A stretch of 64,000 bases of DNA from Buchnera aphidicola (Mindarus japonicus) (lineage in GTDB: Bacteria > Pseudomonadota > Gammaproteobacteria > Enterobacterales > Enterobacteriaceae), in assembly GCF_039393905.1 (NCBI RefSeq), contig NZ_CP135030.1:124001-188000 (forward strand), read 5' to 3'. The translations under genes were made by a program, and so were the position numbers. This document shows positions 27,692 through 37,766 of the stretch, in pieces; the first letter of the stretch is position 1, and the number at the start of each line of letters is the position of its first letter. Under the pieces are notes generated by a model. The model saw only the letters and a program-made list of their open reading frames with translations, was not told the origin of the DNA and made no database searches.

Positions 27692-30406
27692 ATGTTTAAA
27701 CTTCGTATAGATAATGTGCAATACTTTATAAAGAAATCTACTAATATTTTAGAAGCTTGTTTATCAGTAGGAGTAGATATACCTTATTTTTGCTGGCATC
27801 CTATGTTAGGTAGCATAGGAGCATGTAGACAATGTGCAATTAAACAATACAGTAGCGATAGCGATAAGTCGGGCAAAGTTGTGATGGCTTGTATGACTCC
27901 ATTAAGTAAAAAAACAATTATTTCAGTAAAAGATGGTGAAGTAAAAAAATTTAGAAAACAAATAATTGAATTTTTAATGATTAATCATCCTCATGATTGT
28001 CCTATTTGTGAGGAAGCGGGAAGTTGTCATTTGCAAGATATGACAGTTATGACAAAGCATAATATACGTCGATATAGATATGAAAAAAAAACACATTTAA
28101 ATCAATATTTAGGACCTTTTATACAACATGAGATGAATAGATGTATCAAATGTTATCGTTGTGTTAGATACTATCAAGATTATTTAGATGGAACTGATTT
28201 AGGAGTTTTTGGAAGTGCAGATAATATTTATTTTGGACGTTTAAAGGAAGGTATGCTTAACGATGAACATTCTGGAAATTTAGTAGAAATTTGCCCTACA
28301 GGAGTTTTTACTGATAAAATATATTCTCATAATTATAGTAGAAAATGGGATATGCAATATGCACCTAGTGTTTGCCAATATTGTAGTGTTGGATGTAATA
28401 CTGTAATAGGAGAACGTTTAGGAAAAATAAGAAAAATAGATAATAGATACAATAAAGAAATAAATCATCATTTAATATGTGATTTAGGTCGTTTTGGATT
28501 TGGATATTCTAATTTAGAAAATAGGCCTAAATATTCACAAGAAAAAATTCAAGAAAAATTTATTAATTTAAATAAAGAAAATATTTTAAAAAAAATAAAA
28601 AATATTTTTAATAATTCTAGTCAAATTATTGGCATAGGTTCATCAAGAGCTAGTGTGGAAAGTAATTTTACATTACAAGAATTGGTAGGAAAAGAAAACT
28701 TCTCTATAGGAGTATCTAAAAATGAAAAAATTTTATTAAATTTTATTTTTGATTTAGTAAAAAATAGAAATTTTTCCGTTCCTTCTTTATCAGAAATAGA
28801 AAATTGTGATGTTATTTTAATAATTGGTGAAGATTTAACTCAGGTTGCTCCTAGAATGGCATTAGCAGTAAGACAAGCAGTTAAAAAAAGACATGAAAAA
28901 ATAGCAAAAAAATTAGATATTCCATTGTGGAATAGTAAATCAATTTTAAATGCTTCTCAAAAAAAAAGAAATAAATTATTTATAACAAGTATAGATACAA
29001 CAAAGTTAGATGATATTTCTTCATGGAATTATTATGCTTCTTGTGAAAAACAATCGGAATTTTGTTTTTTATTAGCTGAAAAAATAAAGAATTTATCTTT
29101 TTCTGAAAAAAAAACAGATTATTTTTATGCAGAAAAAGTATCTTTAATTGCTAAAGTTTTACTAGATGCAAAAAATCCATTAATCATTTCAGGTTCTCAT
29201 TCTGGAAGTCTAGAACTTATTAAATCAGCTTCTAATATTACCCAGGCATTAATAAAACATAGTAAAAATGTAAATTTAATATTTGTAACTCCAAATGCCA
29301 ATAGCCTAGGAATAGCATGTTTAGGAGGAATGTCAATTGATACAGCTTTAAAAAAAGCTATGACTAAAAAAGATAGTTCTTTGATAATTCTAGAAAATGA
29401 CTTATATCGACATATCTTAAAATCAAAAATTAATAAAGTGTTAAAGTTTGTAAAAAATATTATAACAATAGATCATATTTCTACTTCTACCATTAAGAAA
29501 AGCACGGTAATTATACCATGCACAAATTTTTTTGAAAGTTCTGGTACAATTGTTAATTATGAAAGTCGTGCTCAAAGGTTTTTTAAAGTTTATGATCCTA
29601 ACTATTATAAAAAAAATTTTTTTATACTAGAAAGTTGGAGATGGTTAACTTTATTTAAAAATATATTTTTAAATAAAAAAGATGAAAATTTTGTATTCGA
29701 TGACATTGTACATGATTGTAGCAATAAAATCCCAGAATTTAAAAAAATTACTTTGATTTCTCCCAAATCAGATTTTCGGGTTTTTGGGCAAAAAATAGCA
29801 CGTTCTCCTCATAGATACAGTGGCAGAACAGCTATTTTTTCAGATAAAAATATTCATGAACGTCAACAACCTGAAGATAAAGATACGATGTTTTCATTTT
29901 CTATGGAAGGAAATCAACCTTTTAATCGAGATATATCACATATTCCGTTTATTTGGCTTCCAGGTTGGAATTCCGTTCAAGCATGGAATAAAGTTAAAAT
30001 TGAGGAAAAAAATAAGATTTCTTTTGATGCTCATTTATTTTCAAAAAATATTTATAATAAAATTCCTTTTTTTAAAAATGATCAGATTGTTAAAAACATA
30101 GATGAAAGTTGGAAAATATCACCGTATTATTTATTATATGGAAGTGAAGAAGTAACTCAAAAAAATCCAACTATATTAAAATTAATAGATCCTATTTATA
30201 TTAAAATAAACAAATCAGAAGCAATAGCTCTAAATTTAAAAGAAAATAGCATTGTTACGTTTTTTTATTTAAAGGAAAAATTTACTTTTAAGGTAAAATT
30301 TTCTATTTTTTTAGATAAAAAAATACTTGGTTTACCTATAGGTTTTCCTAAAGTTCCTCTTTTTCTTTCTGGAAAAAATATTAAAAATTTAAAAATAGAA
30401 AAATAA
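27692..30406 (+). CDS. nuoG: NADH-quinone oxidoreductase subunit G
   Basis: Large iron-sulfur subunit of the peripheral arm. It has 904 residues (E. coli about 908). The N-terminal ferredoxin domain has cysteines in YFCWHPMLGSIGACRQC. Next come the His-Cys site HDCPICEEAGSC, the cluster block CIKCYRCVRY ... EICPTG, and the extra enterobacterial N7 site CQYCSVGCN with its distant Cys (LICDLGRFG). The rest is molybdopterin-oxidoreductase-like and more diverged, Lys/Asn rich, but unbroken. Confidence 0.96.
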   Translation: MFKLRIDNVQYFIKKSTNILEACLSVGVDIPYFCWHPMLGSIGACRQCAIKQYSSDSDKSGKVVMACMTPLSKKTIISVKDGEVKKFRKQIIEFLMINHPHDCPICEEAGSCHLQDMTVMTKHNIRRYRYEKKTHLNQYLGPFIQHEMNRCIKCYRCVRYYQDYLDGTDLGVFGSADNIYFGRLKEGMLNDEHSGNLVEICPTGVFTDKIYSHNYSRKWDMQYAPSVCQYCSVGCNTVIGERLGKIRKIDNRYNKEINHHLICDLGRFGFGYSNLENRPKYSQEKIQEKFINLNKENILKKIKNIFNNSSQIIGIGSSRASVESNFTLQELVGKENFSIGVSKNEKILLNFIFDLVKNRNFSVPSLSEIENCDVILIIGEDLTQVAPRMALAVRQAVKKRHEKIAKKLDIPLWNSKSILNASQKKRNKLFITSIDTTKLDDISSWNYYASCEKQSEFCFLLAEKIKNLSFSEKKTDYFYAEKVSLIAKVLLDAKNPLIISGSHSGSLELIKSASNITQALIKHSKNVNLIFVTPNANSLGIACLGGMSIDTALKKAMTKKDSSLIILENDLYRHILKSKINKVLKFVKNIITIDHISTSTIKKSTVIIPCTNFFESSGTIVNYESRAQRFFKVYDPNYYKKNFFILESWRWLTLFKNIFLNKKDENFVFDDIVHDCSNKIPEFKKITLISPKSDFRVFGQKIARSPHRYSGRTAIFSDKNIHERQQPEDKDTMFSFSMEGNQPFNRDISHIPFIWLPGWNSVQAWNKVKIEEKNKISFDAHLFSKNIYNKIPFFKNDQIVKNIDESWKISPYYLLYGSEEVTQKNPTILKLIDPIYIKINKSEAIALNLKENSIVTFFYLKEKFTFKVKFSIFLDKKILGLPIGFPKVPLFLSGKNIKNLKIEK

Positions 30407-30443
30407 TGTATATTTAATTAGATAAGTAAATAGGAATTTTTTC

Positions 30444-31370
30444 ATGCTTAAAACTATAATTTTATTGTTAATAACAATTTTATTTGCTGCTACATTGAGT
30501 GTAATTGAAAGAAGATTATTAGGGTTGTTTCAAAATCGTTATGGTCCAAATAGGGTAGGATGGCAAGGATCGCTTCAGTTAGTAGCGGATATGATTAAAA
30601 TTTTTTTTAAAGAAGATTGGATTCCTCCTTTTAGCAAAAAAATAACATTTATATTAGCTCCTATTATTTCATTTTCTTCATTATTATTGGTTGCACCTAT
30701 TATTCCTATTAGCGAAAAATTATTAGTTGTCAATCTTAATATAGGTATCTTATTTTTTTTAATGATGGCTAGTTTATCAATTTATGCTATATTGCTTGCC
30801 GGATGGTCAAGCAATAATAAATATGCTTTATTAGGTGCTTTACGAGCTTCAGCACAAACTTTAAGCTACGAAATTTTTTTAGGATTATCTTTAATGGGTG
30901 TTGTTATCCGTGCAGAATCCTTTAATATGTTTGATATTTTAAATAGTCAAAAACATTTATGGAATATTGTTCCTCAGTTTTTTTCTTTTATAACTTTTTT
31001 TATATCTAGTTTAGGAATTTCTCATAGACATCCTTTAGATCAACCTGAATCTGAACAAGAATTAGCTGATGGTTATCATATTGAATATTCAGGAATGAAA
31101 TTCGGACTATTTTTTATAGGAGAATATGTTTCAGTAATAATTTTATCTGCTTTGATGACTATTATGTTTTTAGGAGGATTTTACGGTCCTTTTTTTTCTT
31201 CCGTAATATGGTTTTTAATTAAAATGATAATTTTAATTTTTGTTTTTATTTTAATACGTGCTTCCTTGCCTCGCCCTAAATATAATCAAATAATTTATTT
31301 TAGTTGGAAATATTGCTTTCCAATTTCTTTGTTGAATACATTTTTTACGGCTATATGGTTAATATGTTAA
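30444..31370 (+). CDS. nuoH: NADH-quinone oxidoreductase subunit H
   Basis: Membrane subunit linking the quinone pocket to the proton-pumping arm. It has 308 residues (E. coli 325), with an N terminus about 17 residues shorter, beginning within the first helix. The conserved stretches VIERRLLGLFQNRYGPNRVGW, LQLVADMIKIFFKEDW, LAGWSSNNKYALLGALRASAQTLSYE, the acidic loop DQPESEQELADGYHIEYSG and ILIRASLPRPKY are present. AGGAA lies shortly before the ATG. Confidence 0.96.
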   Translation: MLKTIILLLITILFAATLSVIERRLLGLFQNRYGPNRVGWQGSLQLVADMIKIFFKEDWIPPFSKKITFILAPIISFSSLLLVAPIIPISEKLLVVNLNIGILFFLMMASLSIYAILLAGWSSNNKYALLGALRASAQTLSYEIFLGLSLMGVVIRAESFNMFDILNSQKHLWNIVPQFFSFITFFISSLGISHRHPLDQPESEQELADGYHIEYSGMKFGLFFIGEYVSVIILSALMTIMFLGGFYGPFFSSVIWFLIKMIILIFVFILIRASLPRPKYNQIIYFSWKYCFPISLLNTFFTAIWLIC

Positions 31371-31403
31371 TAAATTATTAAAAAAGTAAGGTTTAATATA
31401 ATT

Positions 31404-31943
31404 ATGAAAAAAAGTATAAAAAATATTTACAGCCAGATTCGAAGCATTTGGATAGTTTTTAAAAACATCTTTTCCAAACGAGAAACTAAATTATATCCTG
31501 AAGAAAAAGTTAATTTATCTTTTCGTTACAGAGGAAAAATAGTTCTTACAAAAACAAAAAAAGGTGAAGAAAGGTGTGTAGCATGCAACTTATGTTCTGC
31601 TGTTTGCCCTGTAGATTGTATTTCTTTACAAAAAAAAACTAATAAAAAAAATAAACGTTGGTATGCAAAATTTTTTAGAATTAATTTTTCTAGATGTATT
31701 TTTTGTGGATTATGTGAAGAAGCTTGTCCAACTGCAGCAATTCAGTTAACTCCTGATTTTGAATTAGGAGAATTTAAACGTCATAATTTAATTTATGAAA
31801 AAGAGGACTTGTTAATATCTGGACCGGGAAAATATTCAGACTATGATTTCTATAATCATACAGGTGTAGCTATTAAAGGGAAAAAAAAAGGAGAACTTAA
31901 GAATGAATCCAAACCAATTAATAGAACTACTTTACTACCTTAA
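31404..31943 (+). CDS. nuoI: NADH-quinone oxidoreductase subunit I
   Basis: Ferredoxin-like subunit holding clusters N6a and N6b. It has 179 residues (E. coli 180). The two ligand sets are CVACNLCSAVCPVDC and CIFCGLCEEACPTAA, with the expected final cysteines. The N terminus has an amphipathic region that meets the membrane arm. The C terminus is Lys rich. It sits between nuoH and nuoJ, as in E. coli. Confidence 0.97.
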   Translation: MKKSIKNIYSQIRSIWIVFKNIFSKRETKLYPEEKVNLSFRYRGKIVLTKTKKGEERCVACNLCSAVCPVDCISLQKKTNKKNKRWYAKFFRINFSRCIFCGLCEEACPTAAIQLTPDFELGEFKRHNLIYEKEDLLISGPGKYSDYDFYNHTGVAIKGKKKGELKNESKPINRTTLLP

Positions 31944-31967
31944 TATCATTCATAGAGAATATATTCA

Positions 31968-32480
31968 ATGGAACTAATAATTTTTTATTTTTTTGGAATT
32001 ATTACAATTATTGCAACTTTATTATTAATTTTTCAAAAAAATGCAATGTATGCTTTATTTTATTTAATTATTTCTATTTTATCTATCGCAGGAGTTTTTT
32101 TTTCTTTGGGTGCTTATTTTTCAGCTGCATTAGAAATTATTATTTATGCAGGTGCTATTATGGTTCTTTTTATTTTTGTAATTATGATGTTAAATCATAA
32201 AAGCATTTTAAATATTAGAAAAAAAAGAAATATAGTAGAATTAATAGGTTTATTTTTTTTATTTTTTTCATTATTAAAAATAATATTTGACTTAAATGAT
32301 ATATTTTTTGAAAAAAAAATATATTTTGAAGTAATCAGTACAAGAATTACTGGAATTAAACTATACAATTTATATGGAATAATAATAGAATTAATTTCTT
32401 TTCTTTTATTAGCAGTTTTACTGACTATTTTTCATTTCGGAAAAGATCATTATCGATCAAAAGGATATAAAAAATTTTAA
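31968..32480 (+). CDS. nuoJ: NADH-quinone oxidoreductase subunit J
   Basis: Small membrane subunit next to NuoA and NuoK in complex I. It has 170 residues (E. coli 184) and five hydrophobic segments. The conserved helix SAALEIIIYAGAIMVLFIFVIMMLN is clear. The C-terminal part is Phe/Leu/Ile rich as expected for an AT-rich genome. nuoK starts 37 bases later. Confidence 0.94.
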   Translation: MELIIFYFFGIITIIATLLLIFQKNAMYALFYLIISILSIAGVFFSLGAYFSAALEIIIYAGAIMVLFIFVIMMLNHKSILNIRKKRNIVELIGLFFLFFSLLKIIFDLNDIFFEKKIYFEVISTRITGIKLYNLYGIIIELISFLLLAVLLTIFHFGKDHYRSKGYKKF

Positions 32481-32517
32481 ATTAAAAAATATTTAAGTTA
32501 ATAAAAAAGGATTATTT

Positions 32518-32820
32518 ATGATTCCTATTGCACATGGTTTAATGCTTTCTTTTCTTTTATTTTTTTTAGGAATTTGTTCTCTTGTTTTTCGCCGGAATTT
32601 TTTATTTATATTAATTTCTTTAGAAATAATAATAAATGCTATTACAATAGCTTTTATTGTTGCAAGTAGCTATTGGCATCAAGTAGAAGGACAAATTATG
32701 TATATTTTTTTGATTACTATTGCTGCTTCAGAAGTTAGTATTGGTTTAGCTTTATTATTACGTTTATATAAATATTCTAAAGAATTAGATACTGATAGAT
32801 TAAGTGAGATAAATCAATGA
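32518..32820 (+). CDS. nuoK: NADH-quinone oxidoreductase subunit K
   Basis: Three-helix membrane subunit of complex I. It has 100 residues, the same as E. coli. The buried Glu residues of the pumping path are present in LISLEIIINAITIAF and IAASEVSIGLALLLRLYK. The start has AAGGA upstream. Its stop overlaps the start of nuoL by four bases (ATGA, 32817-32820). Confidence 0.97.
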   Translation: MIPIAHGLMLSFLLFFLGICSLVFRRNFLFILISLEIIINAITIAFIVASSYWHQVEGQIMYIFLITIAASEVSIGLALLLRLYKYSKELDTDRLSEINQ

Positions 32821-34652
32821 GTATAAGCATTATATGTTCTATATTTTTGATTCCTTTGATAGGATTTTTTTTATTGACATTTTTCCCTAAAAAATTTTTA
32901 GATACTTATTCTTCTTTAATAGGGAGTGGATCGATTGGGTTTTCATTTTTAATTACTATATATATAAGTTGTATTTTTTTTCTTGGAAAAAAAATAGAAG
33001 AAGTTAAACATTTATGGAGAATTATTTCTTTAGAAAATTTTGATGTTAGTTTAAATTTAATTGTAGATAAATTATCCTTAACAATGTTAATTATGGTTCT
33101 GGGTGTAGGTTTTCTTATACATATATTTAGTATTTGGTATATGAGTTTTGAGAAAAATAATTCTCGTTTTTTTTCTTATACTAATTTATTTATTTTTAGT
33201 ATGTGTATATTAGTATTATCAGGAAATTTAATTTTTATGTATATGGGATGGGAACTAGTTGGAATTTGTTCTTATTTTCTTATAGGATACTACTTTAATG
33301 ATGTTAAAAATATCCAATCAGCAATGAAATCATTTATTACTACTAGATTTGGAGATATTTTTCTATTATTAGCTATAGTTATGGTTTATTATCAATTCGG
33401 AACATTTGAATTTCAAAAAATTAATTATTTATTAAAATGTAATTTATATTCTCAATATTCATTAGAATTAATTGCTTTATTTTTTTTATTAGGATCGATT
33501 GGAAAATCAGCTCAAATTCCACTACATACTTGGTTGCCAGATGCAATGAAAGGTCCTGCTCCGGTATCGGCATTAATACATGCAGCTACAATGGTAACAG
33601 CAGGAGTATATTTAATATTAAGAATGCATCATTTGTTCTTTTTGACTCCAAAAATATCGTATCTTTCAGGGATTATAGGATCTATAACTTTATTATTAGG
33701 AAGCGTATTAGCAATTTATCAAACTGATATAAAAAAAATATTAGCTTATTCAACAATAAGTCAATTGGGATATATGTTTGTAGCTATAAGTATAAATGCT
33801 TGGAATGCTGTTATCATTCATTTAATTACACATTCGATTTTTAAAGCTTTATTATTTCTTTCTGCAGGATCTTTAACCATAGCTTCAAAAAATGAACAAA
33901 ATATATTTAAGATTCCTGGATTTCGAAAAACTTTACCAATTACTTATTGGAGTTTTATTATAGGTGGATTGTCTTTATTATCTTTTCCTATCATTACATC
34001 TGGATTTTATAGTAAAGAGTTAATTATTTTATATTTATTTTATAATGGATCTTACATATTTTTTATATCTAGTATAGTAGGTGTATTTTTAACATCAATT
34101 TATATTTCCAGGTTAATTTTTATACTTTTTTTTAATAAAAAAAATGTTAGTATGAGATTTTCTTTTAATTTTTTTAAAATAATACCTTTAATCATATTAG
34201 CAATATTTTCTACATATATAGGACATGTATTATTCATTCCTTTATCAAAACTATTTATAGAAATAAATTTTTTAGGAAAGAAAAAAATTTTACTAGAATT
34301 ATTAAGCAGTCTACTTATATTTTTTGGTCTGTGTACGTCATATTATAAATATTATTTAAAGAAAAATTTTTTTTCCTATTTGTTCAAAAATATTTGTAAT
34401 TGTAAATATTACTATTCAATATTCAAATTTTTAAATTTTGATTATATATATAATTTTTTTATTATAAGTCCGTATTTATTTATTGTTAAATTGATTTCAT
34501 TGGATCCATTAAAAAAATGTATTAGTTTATTTAAAGTGCTAATTGTAAATATAAATAAAATATTGTTTTTAAACTCAGATACTTATTTACATCGATATAT
34601 ATCATCTATAATAATAGGATTATTAATGATATTTTTATTTTTAATAATATAA
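32817..34652 (+). CDS. nuoL: NADH-quinone oxidoreductase subunit L
   Basis: Distal antiporter-like proton-pumping subunit, with the long lateral helix at its C-terminal end. It has 611 residues (E. coli 613). Conserved blocks are GWELVGICSYFLIGYYF, GSIGKSAQIPLHTWLPDAMKGPAPVSALIHAATMV (with the pumping Lys) and KILAYSTISQLGYMF. The C-terminal third, covering the lateral helix, is strongly diverged and Phe/Tyr/Lys rich but full length. It is coupled to nuoK by a four-base overlap. Confidence 0.96.
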   Translation: MSISIICSIFLIPLIGFFLLTFFPKKFLDTYSSLIGSGSIGFSFLITIYISCIFFLGKKIEEVKHLWRIISLENFDVSLNLIVDKLSLTMLIMVLGVGFLIHIFSIWYMSFEKNNSRFFSYTNLFIFSMCILVLSGNLIFMYMGWELVGICSYFLIGYYFNDVKNIQSAMKSFITTRFGDIFLLLAIVMVYYQFGTFEFQKINYLLKCNLYSQYSLELIALFFLLGSIGKSAQIPLHTWLPDAMKGPAPVSALIHAATMVTAGVYLILRMHHLFFLTPKISYLSGIIGSITLLLGSVLAIYQTDIKKILAYSTISQLGYMFVAISINAWNAVIIHLITHSIFKALLFLSAGSLTIASKNEQNIFKIPGFRKTLPITYWSFIIGGLSLLSFPIITSGFYSKELIILYLFYNGSYIFFISSIVGVFLTSIYISRLIFILFFNKKNVSMRFSFNFFKIIPLIILAIFSTYIGHVLFIPLSKLFIEINFLGKKKILLELLSSLLIFFGLCTSYYKYYLKKNFFSYLFKNICNCKYYYSIFKFLNFDYIYNFFIISPYLFIVKLISLDPLKKCISLFKVLIVNINKILFLNSDTYLHRYISSIIIGLLMIFLFLII

Positions 34653-34743
34653 AAAAATATAATAATAAATTTTTATTAAATATAAACATTTTAAAAAACT
34701 AACTTGTTAAATAATATTTTTATCAAATAGGATTATAATACCA

Positions 34744-36240
34744 ATGTTACTTTTTTTATTAATTATAATTCCCTTATTAGGAGGGTTTTTAAGTTGGACA
34801 TCGGAATATTATAGTATTAAGTTTCCCCGTTGGGTTGCTTTAATAACAGTAAGTATTGTATTGATTATATCTTTATATATATGGACGAGTAATATACATA
34901 ACTTTTATTATCAAACTTCTTATTCTCATTGGATAGTTGAATTTATATATCCTTGGATCCCTAGATTTGGAATATTTTTTCATTTAGCTATAGATGGTTT
35001 TTCATTATTAATGGTTATATTAAGTTCGATATTAAGTATAATATCAGTATTGTGTTCATGGAATTTATACAAACAGCGTTATCAAGGAATATTTTTTCTT
35101 TCATTATTACATATTTTTTCAGCAACATTAGGTATTTTTTTATCGATCGATTTATTTTTATTTTTTTGTTTTTGGGAAGTTATATTAATTCCAATTTATT
35201 TATTAATTATATTTTTTGATAGTAAAGATCATGAAAAAAATAACAGAATTTCTGCTGCCAATACTTTTTTTATGTATTCTCAATTATCAAGTTTTATAAT
35301 GTTATTAGTTATTATTGGATTATCTATTTTATATTATTTAAAATTTAATATTTGGACGTTTGATTACAATTTATTAATTAAACTTTATAATGAAAATGCA
35401 GACTTTTCTGTTTTAGAATATATTTTAATGATTGGATTTTTTATTGGATTTGCCATAAAAATTCCAATAGTACCTTTTCAGGGATGGTTGCCTAACGTTC
35501 ATCGATATCTTCCTATGATAGGATCTATTGATATAATTGGATTTTTACTAAAAACAGGAATTTATGGAATTTTAAGATTTGTAATTCCATTTTTTCCTAA
35601 TTCATCACATAATGTTTCTAACTTTTTTATTTTTTTAGGAATTATGAATTTTTTTTATGGAGCATTTCTTGCTTTTTCACAAAAAGATTTGAAAAATTTA
35701 ATTTCATATGGATCTATATCGCATGTAGGAATAATTTTAGTAGCAATTTACACTTATAATAAAATTTCTTATCAAGGAGCTATTTTATATATAATTTCTC
35801 ATGCACTTTCTACTTCTGCTTTATTCATTGTATCTGGTTTAATAAAAAAACATTTTTATACTAGAAATATATATAAAATAAATGGTTTGTTAGAAAAAGT
35901 TGGTTGGTTACCAGGATTCTTTTTATTTTTCTGTTTATCCACTATAGGCTTACCAGGAACCGGTTCTTTTATTGGAGAACTTATGATATTAATTGGTGTA
36001 TTTAATAGAAATCCAATATTTTTTGGAATTTTAATTATTGGCTTAATATGTTCTATATCATATACACTAAAAATGATGCAAAATGTTTGCTATGGTAATT
36101 ACAATAATATATCGAAAAATATTTCAATTTCTATTATTGATATTTTAGTAATGTTAATTATTTTAATTTCTTTATTTTTTGTAGGATTAAATTCGAAAAT
36201 TATTATTGATACTTTATATTTAACAAAATCATTTATTTAG
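34744..36240 (+). CDS. nuoM: NADH-quinone oxidoreductase subunit M
   Basis: Antiporter-like proton-pumping membrane subunit. It has 498 residues (E. coli 509), hydrophobic throughout. Recognised blocks are the helix with WEVILIPIYLLI, FAIKIPIVPFQGWLPNVHRYLP, KDLKNLISYGSISHVGIIL and TIGLPGTGSFIGE. It follows nuoL after 91 bases without a visible terminator. Confidence 0.96.
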   Translation: MLLFLLIIIPLLGGFLSWTSEYYSIKFPRWVALITVSIVLIISLYIWTSNIHNFYYQTSYSHWIVEFIYPWIPRFGIFFHLAIDGFSLLMVILSSILSIISVLCSWNLYKQRYQGIFFLSLLHIFSATLGIFLSIDLFLFFCFWEVILIPIYLLIIFFDSKDHEKNNRISAANTFFMYSQLSSFIMLLVIIGLSILYYLKFNIWTFDYNLLIKLYNENADFSVLEYILMIGFFIGFAIKIPIVPFQGWLPNVHRYLPMIGSIDIIGFLLKTGIYGILRFVIPFFPNSSHNVSNFFIFLGIMNFFYGAFLAFSQKDLKNLISYGSISHVGIILVAIYTYNKISYQGAILYIISHALSTSALFIVSGLIKKHFYTRNIYKINGLLEKVGWLPGFFLFFCLSTIGLPGTGSFIGELMILIGVFNRNPIFFGILIIGLICSISYTLKMMQNVCYGNYNNISKNISISIIDILVMLIILISLFFVGLNSKIIIDTLYLTKSFI

Positions 36241-36284
36241 AATTTTTTTTAAATTTTTTTATCTAAAAGGTATAATTTTTGATT

Positions 36285-37745
36285 ATGATAGTTTCTAAAC
36301 AATTTATTGGATTATTGCCATTATTAATTTTAATGTTAAATAGTAGTATTTTGTTTCTTTTTATTTCATTAAAAAAAGATTTAATTTTGATAAAAAATGT
36401 AAATATATTAGGGTATGTATTATCTTTTTTATCTTTATTTTTAATGAATAAAGATGTTTTTATAAATATAGGAACAATATTTTCTATTAATTTTTTTTCT
36501 ATTATATATTTTAGTATTTTTTTATTAGTAGGATTATGTTCTTCTATATTTTTTTCAGATCATAAAAAACAGTGTGTTCAAAATCCAGAAAATTTTTATT
36601 TGTTAATAAATTTATCTGTTATAGGTTCTATGTTTGCAATTATTTCTAATCATATGATATCCATGTTTGTAGGTATAGAATTAATGTCGTTACCGATGTT
36701 AGCGTTATCTGGTTATTTTATAAACGAAAAGACATCAATTGAAAGTGCTTTAAAATATTTAGTTTTATCTACATTATCTTCATGTTTTCTTTTATTTGGA
36801 ATGGCATTAATTTATTGTATTTCTGGACATTTAAATTTTTTTCATTTTAATGAATTATCTATTTTTAATTTTTATAATAATAACAAAATTATATTATTTT
36901 CTTGGTGTTTTATATTAACTGGATTTGGTATTAAAACAGCTATTTTTCCATTTCATTTATGGAGCCCAAATATTTATAAAGGAGTTTCTTTTCCTTCATT
37001 ACTATTTTTTTCTACTATCAGTAAAATAGTACTATTTATTATTTTAATAAATTTTGCTATATTTTTCCCTAAAAAAATTTTTTATGACTTATTACTAATA
37101 ATAAAAATGTTTTCATTTTTTTCAATTGTATTAGGAAGCATAATGGCATTATTTGAAAAAAATATTAGAAAATTAATAGCATATTCTTCTATAGCATATT
37201 TTGGTTCTTTATTAATTTCTGTTATTACCGTACTTAGTAGTAAACACGCTCTAATAGCTTTTGGAGTGAACATCATTAATTATATATTTTCTAGTATAGT
37301 TTTTTTAGGAGTTTTAAATATTATTTCAGCAAATGATAAGAATCATTATCATGATGATGATTTTTTTTATAAAGGTTTATTTTGGAGAAATCGAATTCTT
37401 GCTATATTAATAACAACTTCAATTTTTTCTCTTGCTGGAATTCCTCTTACGATAGGATTTTTTAGTAAGTTTTATTTATTTTTTCTGATAATACAACAAA
37501 AATTATGGTTTTTAGGATTTAGCTTGCTTTTAGCAAGTACATTAGGAATGTACTACTATTTACGTATTTTAGTAAATATTTTTTCTAGAAAAAATATTTT
37601 TAATAAAAATATTTTATTAAAGGAAAATAAAATTTCTAATAATTGGGCATTTACTTTTTCTGGAATTTTGATAGTGATTTCTACTATTATAATTTTATTT
37701 TTTGGAATTAATCCAAATTTTTTAATCAATATTTTTTCAATATAA
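36285..37745 (+). CDS. nuoN: NADH-quinone oxidoreductase subunit N
   Basis: Third antiporter-like pumping subunit of complex I. It has 486 residues from ATG 36285 (E. coli 485), starting MIVSKQFIGLLPLL like MTITPQNLIALLPLL. An in-frame TTG at 36279 has AAAAGG 8 bases upstream and is a credible alternative. The blocks GIELMSLPMLALSGYF, GFGIKTAIFPFHLWSPNIYKG and SLAGIPLTIGFFSKFY are clear; the segment after residue 200 is strongly drifted. It is last of the nuo genes; folC begins 21 bases later, so it is probably read from the same transcript. Confidence 0.95.
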   Translation: MIVSKQFIGLLPLLILMLNSSILFLFISLKKDLILIKNVNILGYVLSFLSLFLMNKDVFINIGTIFSINFFSIIYFSIFLLVGLCSSIFFSDHKKQCVQNPENFYLLINLSVIGSMFAIISNHMISMFVGIELMSLPMLALSGYFINEKTSIESALKYLVLSTLSSCFLLFGMALIYCISGHLNFFHFNELSIFNFYNNNKIILFSWCFILTGFGIKTAIFPFHLWSPNIYKGVSFPSLLFFSTISKIVLFIILINFAIFFPKKIFYDLLLIIKMFSFFSIVLGSIMALFEKNIRKLIAYSSIAYFGSLLISVITVLSSKHALIAFGVNIINYIFSSIVFLGVLNIISANDKNHYHDDDFFYKGLFWRNRILAILITTSIFSLAGIPLTIGFFSKFYLFFLIIQQKLWFLGFSLLLASTLGMYYYLRILVNIFSRKNIFNKNILLKENKISNNWAFTFSGILIVISTIIILFFGINPNFLINIFSI

Positions 37746-37766
37746 AATTTTAAAAAAATATAAAAT